Of a stretch of DNA of 64,000 bases, positions 8,004 through 16,215 are shown in pieces. Source of the DNA: Flavobacteriales bacterium (lineage in GTDB: Bacteria > Bacteroidota > Bacteroidia > Flavobacteriales_C > GCA-002722245); contig JAHEZM010000015.1 in assembly GCA_023251075.1 (NCBI GenBank), forward strand, positions 19,961 through 83,960. Direction: 5' to 3'. Made by a program: the position numbers and the translations under genes. The notes under the pieces were generated by a model. It saw only the letters and a program-made list of their open reading frames with translations, made no database searches and had not been told where the DNA came from. The first letter of the stretch is position 1. Each line of letters begins with the position of its first letter.

Positions 8004-8501
8004 TTACTTTTCCGATTTAATTTTATTGATAATATTGGTTGACGAAAAACCTTCTACAAAACTTAAGGGAAGAACCTGACCTCCATTTTCTATCACATGC
8101 TTTGCCCCAACAATATTTTCAATCTTATAATCTCCTCCTTTTACTAAAATATTAGGGGTAATGGTTGTAATTAAATTTTCTGGTGTTTCCTCCTCAAACA
8201 AAACTACCAAATCCACAAAAAATAAGGAAGCCAACATTAAAGCTCGTGAATTTTCATTATTTATTGGCCTGTTTTCTCCCTTCAATATTTTAACAGAAAC
8301 ATCAGCATTCAAACCAACCACCAACTTATTTCCCAGTTCCCACGCCTCACTCAAATATTTTAAATGACCACTGTGTAAAATATCAAAGCAGCCATTAGTA
8401 AAAACTACTTTTAAATCTTGCTTTTTCCAAAGATCGATAAGCTTTTTAGCTTCCTCTTTAGAAACTATCTTGCCTTCAATCTTTTCAAAAGCCTTGTTCA
8501 C
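8004..8501 (-). CDS. rfaE2: RfaE2-type heptose-1-phosphate adenylyltransferase
   Basis: This 165-residue nucleotidyltransferase has VVFTNGCFDILHSGHL (nucleotide-binding HxGH motif), GLNADVSVKILKGENRPI and the C-terminal SFVEGFSSTNIINKI, all typical of the HldE C-terminal domain. The kinase domain found in fused HldE is absent, so a separate HldA-type kinase would be needed for ADP-heptose synthesis for lipopolysaccharide. It lies 5 bp downstream of panD. A related adenylyl- or cytidylyltransferase activity cannot be excluded from sequence alone. Confidence 0.88.
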   Translation of the reverse strand: MNKAFEKIEGKIVSKEEAKKLIDLWKKQDLKVVFTNGCFDILHSGHLKYLSEAWELGNKLVVGLNADVSVKILKGENRPINNENSRALMLASLFFVDLVVLFEEETPENLITTITPNILVKGGDYKIENIVGAKHVIENGGQVLPLSFVEGFSSTNIINKIKSEK

Positions 8502-8506
8502 AATGC

Positions 8507-8857
8507 TTATTTTACTTGATTTGTGTTCGTATCGGGAAAAATGATAGTAGGTTTAAAATTCTTTGCTTCTTCAAATTCCATAGAAGCATAGGCTATAATA
8601 ATTACGATATCCCCAACCACTGCCTTTCTAGCCGCAGGACCATTTAAACAAACCTCTCCCGATCCGCGTTTGCCTTTAATAACATAAGTCTCTAATCGTT
8701 CACCATTATTAATATTCACCACTTGAACTTTCTCCCCCTCAATGATATTTGATGCTTCCATCAAATTCTCATCAATAGTAATACTCCCAATGTAGTTTAC
8801 ATCAGCCTGAGTAAGCTTAACACGGTGTATTTTCGACTTAAGAACCTCTATATACAT
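8507..8857 (-). CDS. panD: Aspartate 1-decarboxylase
   Basis: This 116-residue proenzyme matches PanD length and sequence. The self-processing site is Gly24-Ser25 within NYIGSITID, where cleavage produces the pyruvoyl cofactor, and [20 protein letters not shown] follows as expected. It converts L-aspartate to beta-alanine for pantothenate synthesis. It sits 9 bp downstream of panC, so the two beta-alanine-using steps are co-transcribed. Confidence 0.97.
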   Translation of the reverse strand: MYIEVLKSKIHRVKLTQADVNYIGSITIDENLMEASNIIEGEKVQVVNINNGERLETYVIKGKRGSGEVCLNGPAARKAVVGDIVIIIAYASMEFEEAKNFKPTIIFPDTNTNQVK

Positions 8858-8866
8858 GGGACGAAA

Positions 8867-9706
8867 TTAATAATTAATAATAATATTATCGATTAATCGT
8901 ACTTTTCCTGCAAAGGCGGCTACACAAACCACTACAGTTTTATGTGAAATCACGTCGATAGTTTGAAGTGTTTCTGAATCTATCACTTCTAAATACTCCA
9001 GATCTAAACCTGAATTAAAAAACTTTTCTATAGCTAATTTTTTAAGCGTATTCACCTCTTTTTCCTGAATACTTTTTTCTTCTATAAAACGCAAAGCAGC
9101 GGAGATATTGAGCGATAATTGCTTTTGCTCCTCTGATAAACGAGCATTTCGCGAACTCATTGCCAAACCATCTTGTTCCCGTAAAGTAGCGCAAGCAACA
9201 ATTTCTATCTCTGGAAATTTTTGTTTCGCCAATTCCTTCACGATGGCCAATTGCTGAAAATCTTTTTGTCCGAAATACGCTTTATTGGGTTTAACTTTCT
9301 CAAATAACAACGACACAATATTCACCACTCCTTTAAAATGTCCGGGTCGGAATTTGCCTTCCAATAAGTTATCGATACCCTTCAAATCAATATTTACATT
9401 CATGATTTCATTTACAAAATCATTCTCCGGGGCAAAAACAATGTCACATTTCACACTCTCCAGCAAAGCAAAATCAGCAGTTTCATTTCGCGGATACAAT
9501 TCAAAATCCTCTGCGTTGTTAAACTGTGTAGGGTTTACAAAAATGCTGCATACCACCACATCGTTATTTTCTTTAGCTCTGCGAATCAATGAGAGATGTC
9601 CCTCATGCAAAAACCCCATAGTGGGCACAAAACCAATACGCTTACCTCCGGCACGAAATACCGAAGCAATTGTTTCCATCTCTTTATGATTCCTTATTAC
9701 ATGCAT
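8867..9706 (-). CDS. panC: Pantothenate synthetase
   Basis: This 279-residue enzyme joins pantoate and beta-alanine with ATP. It shows VPTMGFLHEGHLSLI (HxGH nucleotide-binding motif), SIFVNPTQFN, GQKDFQQL and the KMSKS-like loop MSSRNARLS. It is the first gene of the leftward unit panC-panD-rfaE2-lipoproteins-radA. It is transcribed away from the GlgA-like gene, with about 120 bp between the two starts. The ATG at 9706 (MHVIRN) is the best start. Confidence 0.97.
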   Translation of the reverse strand: MHVIRNHKEMETIASVFRAGGKRIGFVPTMGFLHEGHLSLIRRAKENNDVVVCSIFVNPTQFNNAEDFELYPRNETADFALLESVKCDIVFAPENDFVNEIMNVNIDLKGIDNLLEGKFRPGHFKGVVNIVSLLFEKVKPNKAYFGQKDFQQLAIVKELAKQKFPEIEIVACATLREQDGLAMSSRNARLSEEQKQLSLNISAALRFIEEKSIQEKEVNTLKKLAIEKFFNSGLDLEYLEVIDSETLQTIDVISHKTVVVCVAAFAGKVRLIDNIIINY

Positions 9707-9742
9707 AATTCAAAGCAAAAAGCCGTCAAAGGTAAGATAAAC

Positions 9743-9772
9743 TTGAATATCCGCTATATTTTATTAACTTTG
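9743..9772 (+). promoter_or_regulatory. Promoter for the GlgA-like gene
   Basis: TTG at 9743-9745, an exact 19-bp spacer and TAACTTTG at 9765-9772 match the Bacteroidota consensus. The start codon is 54 bp downstream of the -7 element. Confidence 0.75.
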
Positions 9773-9826
9773 CAACATAATTTACGGCCAGCAATCTATT
9801 GCAGAAGGTAAGTTGAAAACTATCAA

Positions 9827-10654
9827 ATGAAGAAACCAAGAGTTTTATTTGTATCGCAGGAAATGATCCCTTATCATGAGGAATCAGAAATTGCAAACAT
9901 TGCAAGATACCTGCCTCAGGGAATTCAGGCAAAAGGCAAAGAAATTAGGGCATTTATGCCAAAATTTGGATGTATTAACGAGCGTAGAAATCAATTGCAT
10001 GAGGTAATACGCTTATCGGGAATGAACCTGATTATTGATGATTCTGATCATCCTTTGATTATTAAAGTAGCTTCGATTCAACCCGCAAGAATGCAGGTAT
10101 ATTTCATTGATAACGATGAATATTTTGGTAGAAAATATGGCTTGAAAGACAAAGCCAATAAGTTCTATGCCGACAATGACGAGCGTTCTATTTTCTATTG
10201 CAGAGGCGTTTTAGAAACAGTTAAAAAATTAGGATGGGCGCCAGATATTATCCACTGTCATGGTTGGATGACGGCACTAATTCCATTATATATCAAAAAA
10301 GTATTCAACGAGGATCCTATTTTCGAAAATTCGAAAGTGGTTTACTCTGTTTACAACGAAGGATTTAGTAAAACACTTGACAAACGCTATTCTCAAAAAG
10401 CAGTTATTGACGGTGTAAACATTAAAAACCTTAAAGCAGCTGAAAAACCGGATTTCGAGAGCATTAATAAATTGGCTATCGAATGGAGCGACGGTGTTAT
10501 TAAAGGAAGTGAGAAAATTGATGCCGAAATGGACAAGCACATCAACTCATTGAAAAAGAAAAAACCAGTTCTGGAATACTTTAATTTAGAAGAATACGTT
10601 GAGAAGTACGACGAGTTTTATGACTCGGTATTAGCCGCCGAAGTAAAAAAATAA
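9827..10654 (+). CDS. Half-length GlgA-like protein (GT5 N-terminal domain only)
   Basis: This 275-residue protein resembles only the N-terminal half of glycogen/starch synthases: RVLFVSQEMIPYHEESEIAN, then DIIHCHGWMTALIPLYIKK. Full enzymes are about 480 residues and have a Lys-x-Gly-Gly-Leu ADP-glucose loop near the N-terminus; here that loop is replaced by EESEIANIA and the C-terminal Rossmann domain is missing. Such short proteins next to panC are, as I recall, common in Bacteroidota. Catalysis is therefore doubtful; a binding or regulatory role is inference. The downstream DUF4270 gene starts 6 bp after its stop. Confidence 0.8.
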   Translation: MKKPRVLFVSQEMIPYHEESEIANIARYLPQGIQAKGKEIRAFMPKFGCINERRNQLHEVIRLSGMNLIIDDSDHPLIIKVASIQPARMQVYFIDNDEYFGRKYGLKDKANKFYADNDERSIFYCRGVLETVKKLGWAPDIIHCHGWMTALIPLYIKKVFNEDPIFENSKVVYSVYNEGFSKTLDKRYSQKAVIDGVNIKNLKAAEKPDFESINKLAIEWSDGVIKGSEKIDAEMDKHINSLKKKKPVLEYFNLEEYVEKYDEFYDSVLAAEVKK

Positions 10655-10660
10655 TTGCTA

Positions 10661-11947
10661 ATGAAATTGTTACGTTTCTCCAGTGTTCAAGTCATTTTAA
10701 TTTTATCTCTTGCTTTTTTCTCCTGTAAAAAAGATTCTAATGTTGGATCGAATTTCATTCCCAACGAAAATAAATTTACGGGGTTATTAGTAGATACTTT
10801 AAGTATCAGCGCTTACACTGTAACCAACGATTCTACCATCACGCAAGGAATTAAAAAAGTAATTATTGGTCAGCTTAATGATCAGGAATTCGGTTTAACC
10901 GACGGGCAATTTTTCGGACAATTCCTGCTTTCCACCAATAGTGCAAATTTCGGAACCAGTCCGCTGGTTGATTCCGTTGTGCTTTCTTTTTATGTTGATA
11001 CCATTTATGGCAATTCTCTTCAAACTACCTTTAAAGTATTTGAACTGGATGAAGCCTTTAATGCGGCCAAAACGGTTTATTATTCTACAAATTCACTAGC
11101 CTATACCAATGAAATTGGAAATACTTTAGTAAATGCTGATACGGGGACTTTCTCTATTAAATTACAAAATACCTTTGCTCAGAAAATATTAAATGCCACC
11201 GGAGATACTTTAGCCAATAACGCCAATTTTCTTAATTTAATAAAAGGCATTAGCATTAAAGCAGAGCAAGCATCGTTGAATAACAATGAAGGAGTTCTTT
11301 ATACTATTGATCCTTACCACCCCAATACAAAAATCAGAATTTACTACCAAAATGGATCTGGTGCGCAAACTTATGACCTTAAATTAATTAGCGGAACTTC
11401 TCGTCACTTCACAAAATATTCTCACGATTATACTTCTACTACTGATTTGCAAAATCAACTGTTGGATCCAACACTAGGCAACAATCGCTTATTTCTGCAA
11501 TCGTTTGCAGGAACACATTTGAATATTAGTTTTCCAACACTTAAAAAATGGTTTACTGATCATAAGGCTCTATTACATCACGCAGAAATAGTTTTCCCTA
11601 TTGAAATAGGAAGCACAAGTATTTTCAACGCCCCTAAAGGAGCAATGTTGGTTTATGATTCTGCCAACCTCAACAAGTCATTTAAACGCTTACCTGATCG
11701 TTATACTATCTTAAATGCACTTCCAAGTATGGAATCGAACGAAACTTATGGAGGCGCTTTAGAAACCGACAAATACCGTTTCATAATAACTCAGTTTTTA
11801 CTGAATCAGCTGACAGGTAGCCTCCAGGATCATTTGTTATTGTTCCCCTATGAAAATTCCACCAATATCTCTCCACAGCGTACCATATTGAATGGATCAA
11901 AAAATGGTTCTACTCCGTTAAAATTATTGATCTACTATACAAAATAA
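10661..11947 (+). CDS. DUF4270 family lipoprotein
   Basis: This 428-residue protein begins MKLLRFSSVQVILILSLAFF and has a lipobox ending FFSC (Cys about 22). The following KKDSNVGSNF, the GLLVDTLSI strand and the repeated short beta-rich segments fit DUF4270, a family of Bacteroidota surface lipoproteins of unknown role. I prefer the ATG at 10661 to an in-frame TTG 6 bp upstream. It is probably co-transcribed with the GlgA-like gene and ends at a terminator hairpin shared with convergent sodA. Confidence 0.82.
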   Translation: MKLLRFSSVQVILILSLAFFSCKKDSNVGSNFIPNENKFTGLLVDTLSISAYTVTNDSTITQGIKKVIIGQLNDQEFGLTDGQFFGQFLLSTNSANFGTSPLVDSVVLSFYVDTIYGNSLQTTFKVFELDEAFNAAKTVYYSTNSLAYTNEIGNTLVNADTGTFSIKLQNTFAQKILNATGDTLANNANFLNLIKGISIKAEQASLNNNEGVLYTIDPYHPNTKIRIYYQNGSGAQTYDLKLISGTSRHFTKYSHDYTSTTDLQNQLLDPTLGNNRLFLQSFAGTHLNISFPTLKKWFTDHKALLHHAEIVFPIEIGSTSIFNAPKGAMLVYDSANLNKSFKRLPDRYTILNALPSMESNETYGGALETDKYRFIITQFLLNQLTGSLQDHLLLFPYENSTNISPQRTILNGSKNGSTPLKLLIYYTK

Positions 11948-11949
11948 AA

Positions 11950-11974
11950 AAATCCCGACTTTCATCGGGATTTG
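11950..11974. terminator. Bidirectional terminator between DUF4270 gene and sodA
   Basis: The hairpin AAATCCCGA/TCGGGATTT with a short TTTCA-type loop lies directly between two convergent stop codons, with A-rich sequence on one side and T-rich on the other. Confidence 0.8.
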
Positions 11975-11995
11975 CAATTTCAATAAAATTCTAAA

Positions 11996-12601
11996 TTATT
12001 TCGCCTTAGCGTACAATTCAGCAACTTTAGTCCAGTTGATTACATTAAAGAATGCTGCAACATAATCAGGACGACGATTTTGATACTTTAAGTAATAAGC
12101 GTGTTCCCATACATCCATTCCTAAAATTGGAGTGCCTTTAACCTCAGCTATATCCATTAAAGGGTTGTCTTGATTAGGAGTTGAACTCACTACTAATTTT
12201 CCATCTTTCACGCTTAACCAAGCCCATCCCGATCCAAAACGAGTTGCGCCGGCATTAGAAAATTGCGTTTTGAATTCCTCAAATGATCCAAACGATGCAT
12301 TAATTGCTTCTGCCAACTCACCAGTAGGTAAACCACCTCCGTTTGGAGACATTACTTCCCAAAATAGATTGTGATTGTAAAAACCTCCGCCATTGTTTCT
12401 CACCACGGGAGCAGCCGTAGAGATCGATTTTAAAATCTCTTCGATGCTTTTCGACTCTAACGGGGTTCCGGCTACCGCATTGTTCAAATTGGTAGTATAT
12501 GCGTTGTGGTGCTTACTATGGTGGATCTCCATTGTTCTAGCGTCAATGTGAGGTTCCAACGCCTCGTAAGCATAAGGTAAATCAGGTAATTTGAATGCCA
12601 T
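11996..12601 (-). CDS. sodA: Superoxide dismutase, Mn/Fe type
   Basis: This 201-residue protein has the metal ligands H27 (MEIHHSKHH), H77 (FYNHNLFW) and the Asp/His pair in [11 protein letters not shown]. The stretch NQDNPL carries the Gln typical of Mn-type enzymes rather than the Ala/His context of Fe-type ones, so Mn or cambialistic use is likely; this is inference from one motif. It removes superoxide in the cytoplasm. It has its own promoter at 12636-12664 and a leader of about 30 bases. Confidence 0.93.
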   Translation of the reverse strand: MAFKLPDLPYAYEALEPHIDARTMEIHHSKHHNAYTTNLNNAVAGTPLESKSIEEILKSISTAAPVVRNNGGGFYNHNLFWEVMSPNGGGLPTGELAEAINASFGSFEEFKTQFSNAGATRFGSGWAWLSVKDGKLVVSSTPNQDNPLMDIAEVKGTPILGMDVWEHAYYLKYQNRRPDYVAAFFNVINWTKVAELYAKAK

Positions 12602-12635
12602 AATACAGTTGTTTAATGTTTAAAATGTTACGCTT

Positions 12636-12664
12636 CAAAAATAAGAATTAAGGATTATTATCAA
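12636..12664 (-). promoter_or_regulatory. Promoter for sodA
   Basis: On the minus strand: TTG, 18-bp spacer, TATTTTTG. It lies back to back with the promoter of the small lipoprotein gene (12673-12700), only about 9 bp apart, so regulators binding here could affect both. Confidence 0.65.
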
Positions 12665-12672
12665 AATTTTGC

Positions 12673-12700
12673 TTGTGAATTAAAATATTTTATAAATTTG
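12673..12700 (+). promoter_or_regulatory. Promoter for the Ala/Pro-rich lipoprotein
   Basis: TAAATTTG at 12693-12700 is a full -7 match. TTG is found at 12673-12675 (17-bp spacer) and at 12669-12671 (21-bp spacer), either of which could serve as the -33 element. Confidence 0.65.
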
Positions 12701-12727
12701 CACCCGTAAGTAAGTTAAACTTTTAAA

Positions 12728-12928
12728 ATGTTGAAAATGAAAAATGTATCTAAATTATTGTTAGGAGCTGCTATCGTAGTTCTTGCTTCTTGTGGTGGCG
12801 AAGCTGCTGATGCTTCTGCAAATGCTGATTCTGCTAAAACTGATTCTGCTACTGCTGCTCCAGCTCCAGCTGAAAATCCAGCTCCAGCTCCAGCTGATTC
12901 TTCTGCTGATACTTCTAAAACGAAGTAA
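12728..12928 (+). CDS. Tiny Ala/Pro/Ser/Asp-rich lipoprotein
   Basis: This 66-residue protein has a lipoprotein signal (KLLLGAAIVVLASC) and a low-complexity mature part built from ADSAKTDSA and PAPA-type repeats. ATGs at 12728 and 12737 are both possible starts. The mature chain is about 45 residues, disordered and acidic. A strong promoter and a terminator flank it, so it is an independent and probably well expressed gene. CCAGCT hexamers repeat in the coding sequence. No function is known; a periplasmic spacer or surface lipoprotein is a guess. Confidence 0.75.
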   Translation: MLKMKNVSKLLLGAAIVVLASCGGEAADASANADSAKTDSATAAPAPAENPAPAPADSSADTSKTK

Positions 12929-12953
12929 TCCGGCTAACTTCAAGCAAAAAATT

Positions 12954-12985
12954 AATCCCGGCCTTAGGTCGGGATTTCTTTTTTA
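12954..12985 (+). terminator. Terminator after the small lipoprotein gene
   Basis: The stem AATCCCGGCC/GGTCGGGATT with loop TTA is followed by TCTTTTTT. It lies before the convergent end of the protease gene at 12999. Confidence 0.85.
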
Positions 12986-12998
12986 TACCATTTGATTT

Positions 12999-14551
12999 TT
13001 ACTTTGTTGATTTCGCTTTCTCTAAACACTGATCGTTTAAAAGCCTGATGGAATAAAAAGCGGTGTTTCCATATAAACACCTGGCAACGTTTGCTTTTAC
13101 CTCTTTAGTCATTTCTTTATTTAACACTTCCGATAGATTGTATTTTTTCAGTTTTTCAATTGAAAAAGCATTCAGTTTATCATCTACAGCACCTGAAATA
13201 AATGCCTTCTCACTAATTGCTTTCAGTAACGTTTTGTTGCTAACTATAAACCGAATGGCACTCTCCCTGATTACATCATTTTTATAAACTTCCCTCAATT
13301 GCTGCCACTTCAAAGTATCGCTTTCAATCACAATATCAGGATAAATACCGCCACCACCATACACTTTTCGTTTCGATTGGGTGTAGTAAACCGTAGAATC
13401 TTTTAAGGTATCTAATGAGTAATGACTCATCGCATAAGTTTCGTAATCCAGATCTTTATATGGTTTTTGAATACATCGACCCGAAGGAGTATGATATCTC
13501 GACACCGTTAATCTTAGCTGTGAACCATCCGAAAGGTTGAATATTTCCTGTACCAACCCCTTTCCAAAAGAACGGGTTCCTATAATTATTCCTCTGTCGT
13601 TATCTTGCATAGCGCCCGCAAAAATCTCACTTGCCGACGCCGATTCATGATCAATCAAAACAACTAGTTTAACTTCTTCAAATCTACCTTCTTTGCTAGC
13701 CAACATTTCTCGCTTTTCATGCAAACGATCTTTGGTATAAACTATCATCTCCCCGCTTTTAAGAAACTCATCGGCCAGCTGTGTACAAGTATTTAAGTAG
13801 CCACCACCATTGCCGCGCAAATCCATAATTACCTTTTTTACTTTGGGATTATTATAAGGATAGGAACTTTTAAACTCGTCCATAGTATTTCTGGAAAACT
13901 CACCAATTTTAAAATAAGCTGTATTTGAATCGAGCATATAAGCAGCATCTACACTATGAATTGGAATTTCGGCACGCGTGATAGTAAAAGAAAGCAATTT
14001 ACTTTCTCCAGATCTTTTTACAAGGATTTTTACTTTTGATCCTCTTTTGCCTCTTAACTTACCTACTACCTGATCGGTATTGATTTTAATACCTGAAATA
14101 TTTTCTTTTTCTACTGCTACAATCTGATCACCCGGTTGAATTCCCACCAAATCAGAAGGGCCGTTCTCCAAGGCACGCACTGCCATTACAGTATCTCGAA
14201 CAATAATAAATTCCAACCCAATTCCTTCGAAACTTCCTTCCAGGGTTTCATTTGCCTTTTCAACTTTAGAAGCGGTAACATAAGCAGAATGAGGATCTAA
14301 ACGATGTAAAAATCACTAATGCTTTTGCTTACAAATTCTTTCGCATCAACCGAATCAACATAATTTTCTTGCACCAACTGTAAAACCTCTCCTAAGTTTT
14401 GTGCTTCACGATAAAGAGAATCTTTGGGATTGAATTCAGCAAAAGAAGAAAAGTTAGAAGAGAAAATATTTTTGCCTAAAAAAATGCCAATCACTAATGT
14501 AATGGCAATATATAGGGGAAGGTAATATACTTTTATGAATCCCGATTTCAT
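12999..14551 (-). pseudogene. S41 carboxy-terminal processing protease (CtpA-like), interrupted by a single-base frameshift
   Basis: Two adjacent frames together encode a complete S41 protease. The first (from ATG 14551) gives a membrane anchor, then NPKDSLYREA and FVSKSISDF, and stops at TAG (14297-14299). The second carries on seamlessly as HRLDPHSAYV, a PDZ domain (GIQPGDQIVAVE) and the catalytic domain with Ser in ESASASEIFAGAM and Lys in RSFGKGLVQ. The break is at a run of five A on the plus strand (14308-14312); a sixth would restore ISDFLHRLDPHS. Intact, it would cleave C-termini of periplasmic proteins. It may be a true mutation, a sequencing error or a -1 slip site. Its start overlaps the dCMP deaminase stop by 4 bp. 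Confidence 0.88.
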
Positions 14552-14997
14552 CCTAATTCAGGAATGTGAGTAACAGCAATGCCAGCCTTTTTTAAAAAAG
14601 CAATACCAGCATCATCTTTATAAGCCATCATATAAACCACACGTTTAATGCCTGCTTGTAAAATTAATTTACTGCAATCTTTACAAGGAGAAAGAGTAAT
14701 GTATAAAGTAGCGTTTTCTCCACTATTGGTAGTTTTGGCTAATTTTAAAATCGCATTAGCCTCTGCATGCAAAACATACCAGTGGGTTTCGTTGTTTTCA
14801 TTTTCGCAGCAATTATCGAAACCAGAAGGAGTACCGTTATAACCATCACTAATAATTACACCGTTTTTCACAATTAAAGCACCCACTTGTTTTCTGGTGC
14901 AATGAGAAAGTTTTGCCCACTCCACTGCCATTTTTAAGTAGGCAATATCATAACGCAATTGCTTTTGTTCGTCTTCGTATGTGAATGAAATACTCAT
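14548..14997 (-). CDS. Deoxycytidylate (dCMP) deaminase family protein
   Basis: This 149-residue zinc enzyme has the catalytic motif HAEANAILKLA and the zinc-binding pair in SPCKDCSKLI. An upstream block with RKQVGALIVKNGVIISDGYNG and CCENEN fits the dCMP/ComEB deaminase family. It would convert dCMP to dUMP for thymidylate supply. The stop overlaps the start of the protease gene (ATGA), so translation is coupled. Confidence 0.9.
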   Translation of the reverse strand: MSISFTYEDEQKQLRYDIAYLKMAVEWAKLSHCTRKQVGALIVKNGVIISDGYNGTPSGFDNCCENENNETHWYVLHAEANAILKLAKTTNSGENATLYITLSPCKDCSKLILQAGIKRVVYMMAYKDDAGIAFLKKAGIAVTHIPELG

Positions 14998-15014
14998 TAA
15001 ATTCTAGGTATAAA

Positions 15015-15064
15015 TTAAAACAGCGTGAAAGTTTTTGTCGCTTTCGCTCCTTACTCTCACGCTG
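15015..15064 (-). terminator. Terminator after tRNA-Leu
   Basis: On the minus strand CAGCGTGA pairs with TCACGCTG around an inner hairpin (AGCGAAAGCG), followed by TTTTAATTT. It lies just downstream of tRNA-Leu and upstream of the dCMP deaminase start. Confidence 0.65.
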
Positions 15065-15070
15065 CTATTG

Positions 15071-15152
15071 TACCCAGGAAGGGAATCGAACCCCCACGAC
15101 CGAAGTCGCTAGATTTTGAGTCTAGTGCGTCTACCAATTCCGCCACCTGGGC
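15071..15152 (-). tRNA. tRNA-Leu (anticodon CAA)
   Basis: Read on the minus strand, the acceptor stem GCCCAGG pairs with CCTGGGT, the D arm contains GGAATTGGTAGACGC, the anticodon stem is CTAGA/TCTAG with loop CTCAAAA, and a long variable arm (GACTTCGGTC) marks a class II tRNA. The anticodon CAA reads TTG. The T arm contains GGTTCGATTCC. The discriminator is A and CCA is not encoded. Confidence 0.95.
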
Positions 15153-15166
15153 ATCGAATTGGGATG

Positions 15167-15195
15167 CGAATTTATTCAAAAATTCCTACAATCAA
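15167..15195 (-). promoter_or_regulatory. Candidate promoter for tRNA-Leu
   Basis: Minus strand TTG, 18-bp spacer, TAAATTCG, ending 15 bp before the mature tRNA. The -7 element is the TTCG variant also seen at 888-895 and 35049-35056. Confidence 0.5.
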
Positions 15196-15205
15196 AATAT
15201 TTTAA

Positions 15206-15213
15206 TATCTTTG
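15206..15213 (+). promoter_or_regulatory. Candidate -7 element for prs
   Basis: TATCTTTG matches TAnnTTTG and lies 52 bp before the prs start. No good TTG is found 19 bp upstream, so the call rests on the -7 element alone. Confidence 0.4.
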
Positions 15214-15265
15214 CCCTCCCTGTTAAAAAACCCTCTTTATTGAAGGTCAGGTAATTAAGTTTAAA

Positions 15266-16198
15266 ATGGCGAGACCAATAAAAATATTTTCCGGTAGAAA
15301 TACCGAAACCTTGGCGAAAAAAATTGCTGAAAAGATAGGTACTCCGCTAGGAAATGTGTTGTTCTTTGAATTTAGTGATGGTGAATTTCAACCTTCTTTT
15401 GAAGAGACTGTTCGCGGGCAAGATGTGTTTATTATTCAATCAACTACACCTCCTACCGACAATCTTTTTGAGGTTTTGCAAATGGTTGATGCTGCAAAAA
15501 GGGCTTCGGCACATGAAATTGTTGCTGTAATGCCCTACTTCGGTTATGCTCGTCAGGATAGAAAAGATCGTCCACGTGTTTCAATAGGATCTAAATTAGT
15601 TGCTAATTTATTGAGTGCTGCAGGGGTTACCCGCATCATGACGATGGATTTACATGCTGATCAGATTCAAGGTTTTTTTGAAGTTCCGGTGGATCACTTA
15701 TATGGTTCAACGATCTTTATGCCTTATTTGAAATCTTTGAAATTAGAAAACATGGTAATTGCTGCTCCTGATACAGGAGGAACAAAAAGAGCAAATGCCT
15801 ATGCAAAATACTTTGATGTTGATTTCGCAATTTGTTATAAGCAAAGAGAGAAACCAAATCAAGTAGCAAATATGACAGTGATTGGTGATGTGAAAGGGAA
15901 AAATGTAGTTCTGGTGGATGATATGTGCGATACTGCGGGGACTTTAACAAAAGCGGCTGCCTTAATGATAGAGGCAGGAGCAACCAGTGTAAGAGCATTG
16001 TGTACACATGCAGTTCTTTCTGGTAAGGCTTATGAAACCATCGAAAAATCTGTGTTAACAGAATTAGTTGTAACCGACACGATTCCTTTAAAAAAGGAAA
16101 GTGCCAAAATAAAAGTTTTATCGGTTGCTGATTTATTTGGGAAGGTGATTCAAAATGCAAACACCTACAATTCTATCAGTGCCCATTTTATTGTTTGA
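15266..16198 (+). CDS. prs: Ribose-phosphate pyrophosphokinase
   Basis: This 310-residue enzyme makes PRPP from ribose 5-phosphate and ATP. It has the ATP-binding flexible loop around GYARQDRKDRPRVSIGSKL, TMDLHADQIQGFF, and the PRPP-binding loop VLVDDMCDTAGTLTKAA. Length and termini are normal for the family. It heads a short operon with rplY (17 bp downstream) and pth. Confidence 0.97.
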   Translation: MARPIKIFSGRNTETLAKKIAEKIGTPLGNVLFFEFSDGEFQPSFEETVRGQDVFIIQSTTPPTDNLFEVLQMVDAAKRASAHEIVAVMPYFGYARQDRKDRPRVSIGSKLVANLLSAAGVTRIMTMDLHADQIQGFFEVPVDHLYGSTIFMPYLKSLKLENMVIAAPDTGGTKRANAYAKYFDVDFAICYKQREKPNQVANMTVIGDVKGKNVVLVDDMCDTAGTLTKAAALMIEAGATSVRALCTHAVLSGKAYETIEKSVLTELVVTDTIPLKKESAKIKVLSVADLFGKVIQNANTYNSISAHFIV

Positions 16199-16215
16199 TT
16201 TAAATTTAGAGAGTC

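Noticed and set aside
10655..10660. TTG start giving MLMKLL for the DUF4270 gene
   Set aside because: ATG at 10661 gives a standard lipoprotein signal; the extra two residues add nothing. The same reasoning applies to pssA (ATG 41262).
12761..12943. Minus-strand frame rich in SWSWSW
   Set aside because: It is the complement of the Ala/Pro codon repeats of the small lipoprotein and has no start context or homology.
14303..14316. Programmed -1 frameshift in the S41 protease
   Set aside because: The slip sequence in frame is T-TTT-TAC, not a canonical X-XXY-YYZ heptamer, and no clear downstream stem was seen. A missing base is simpler, though slippage is kept open as an alternative.
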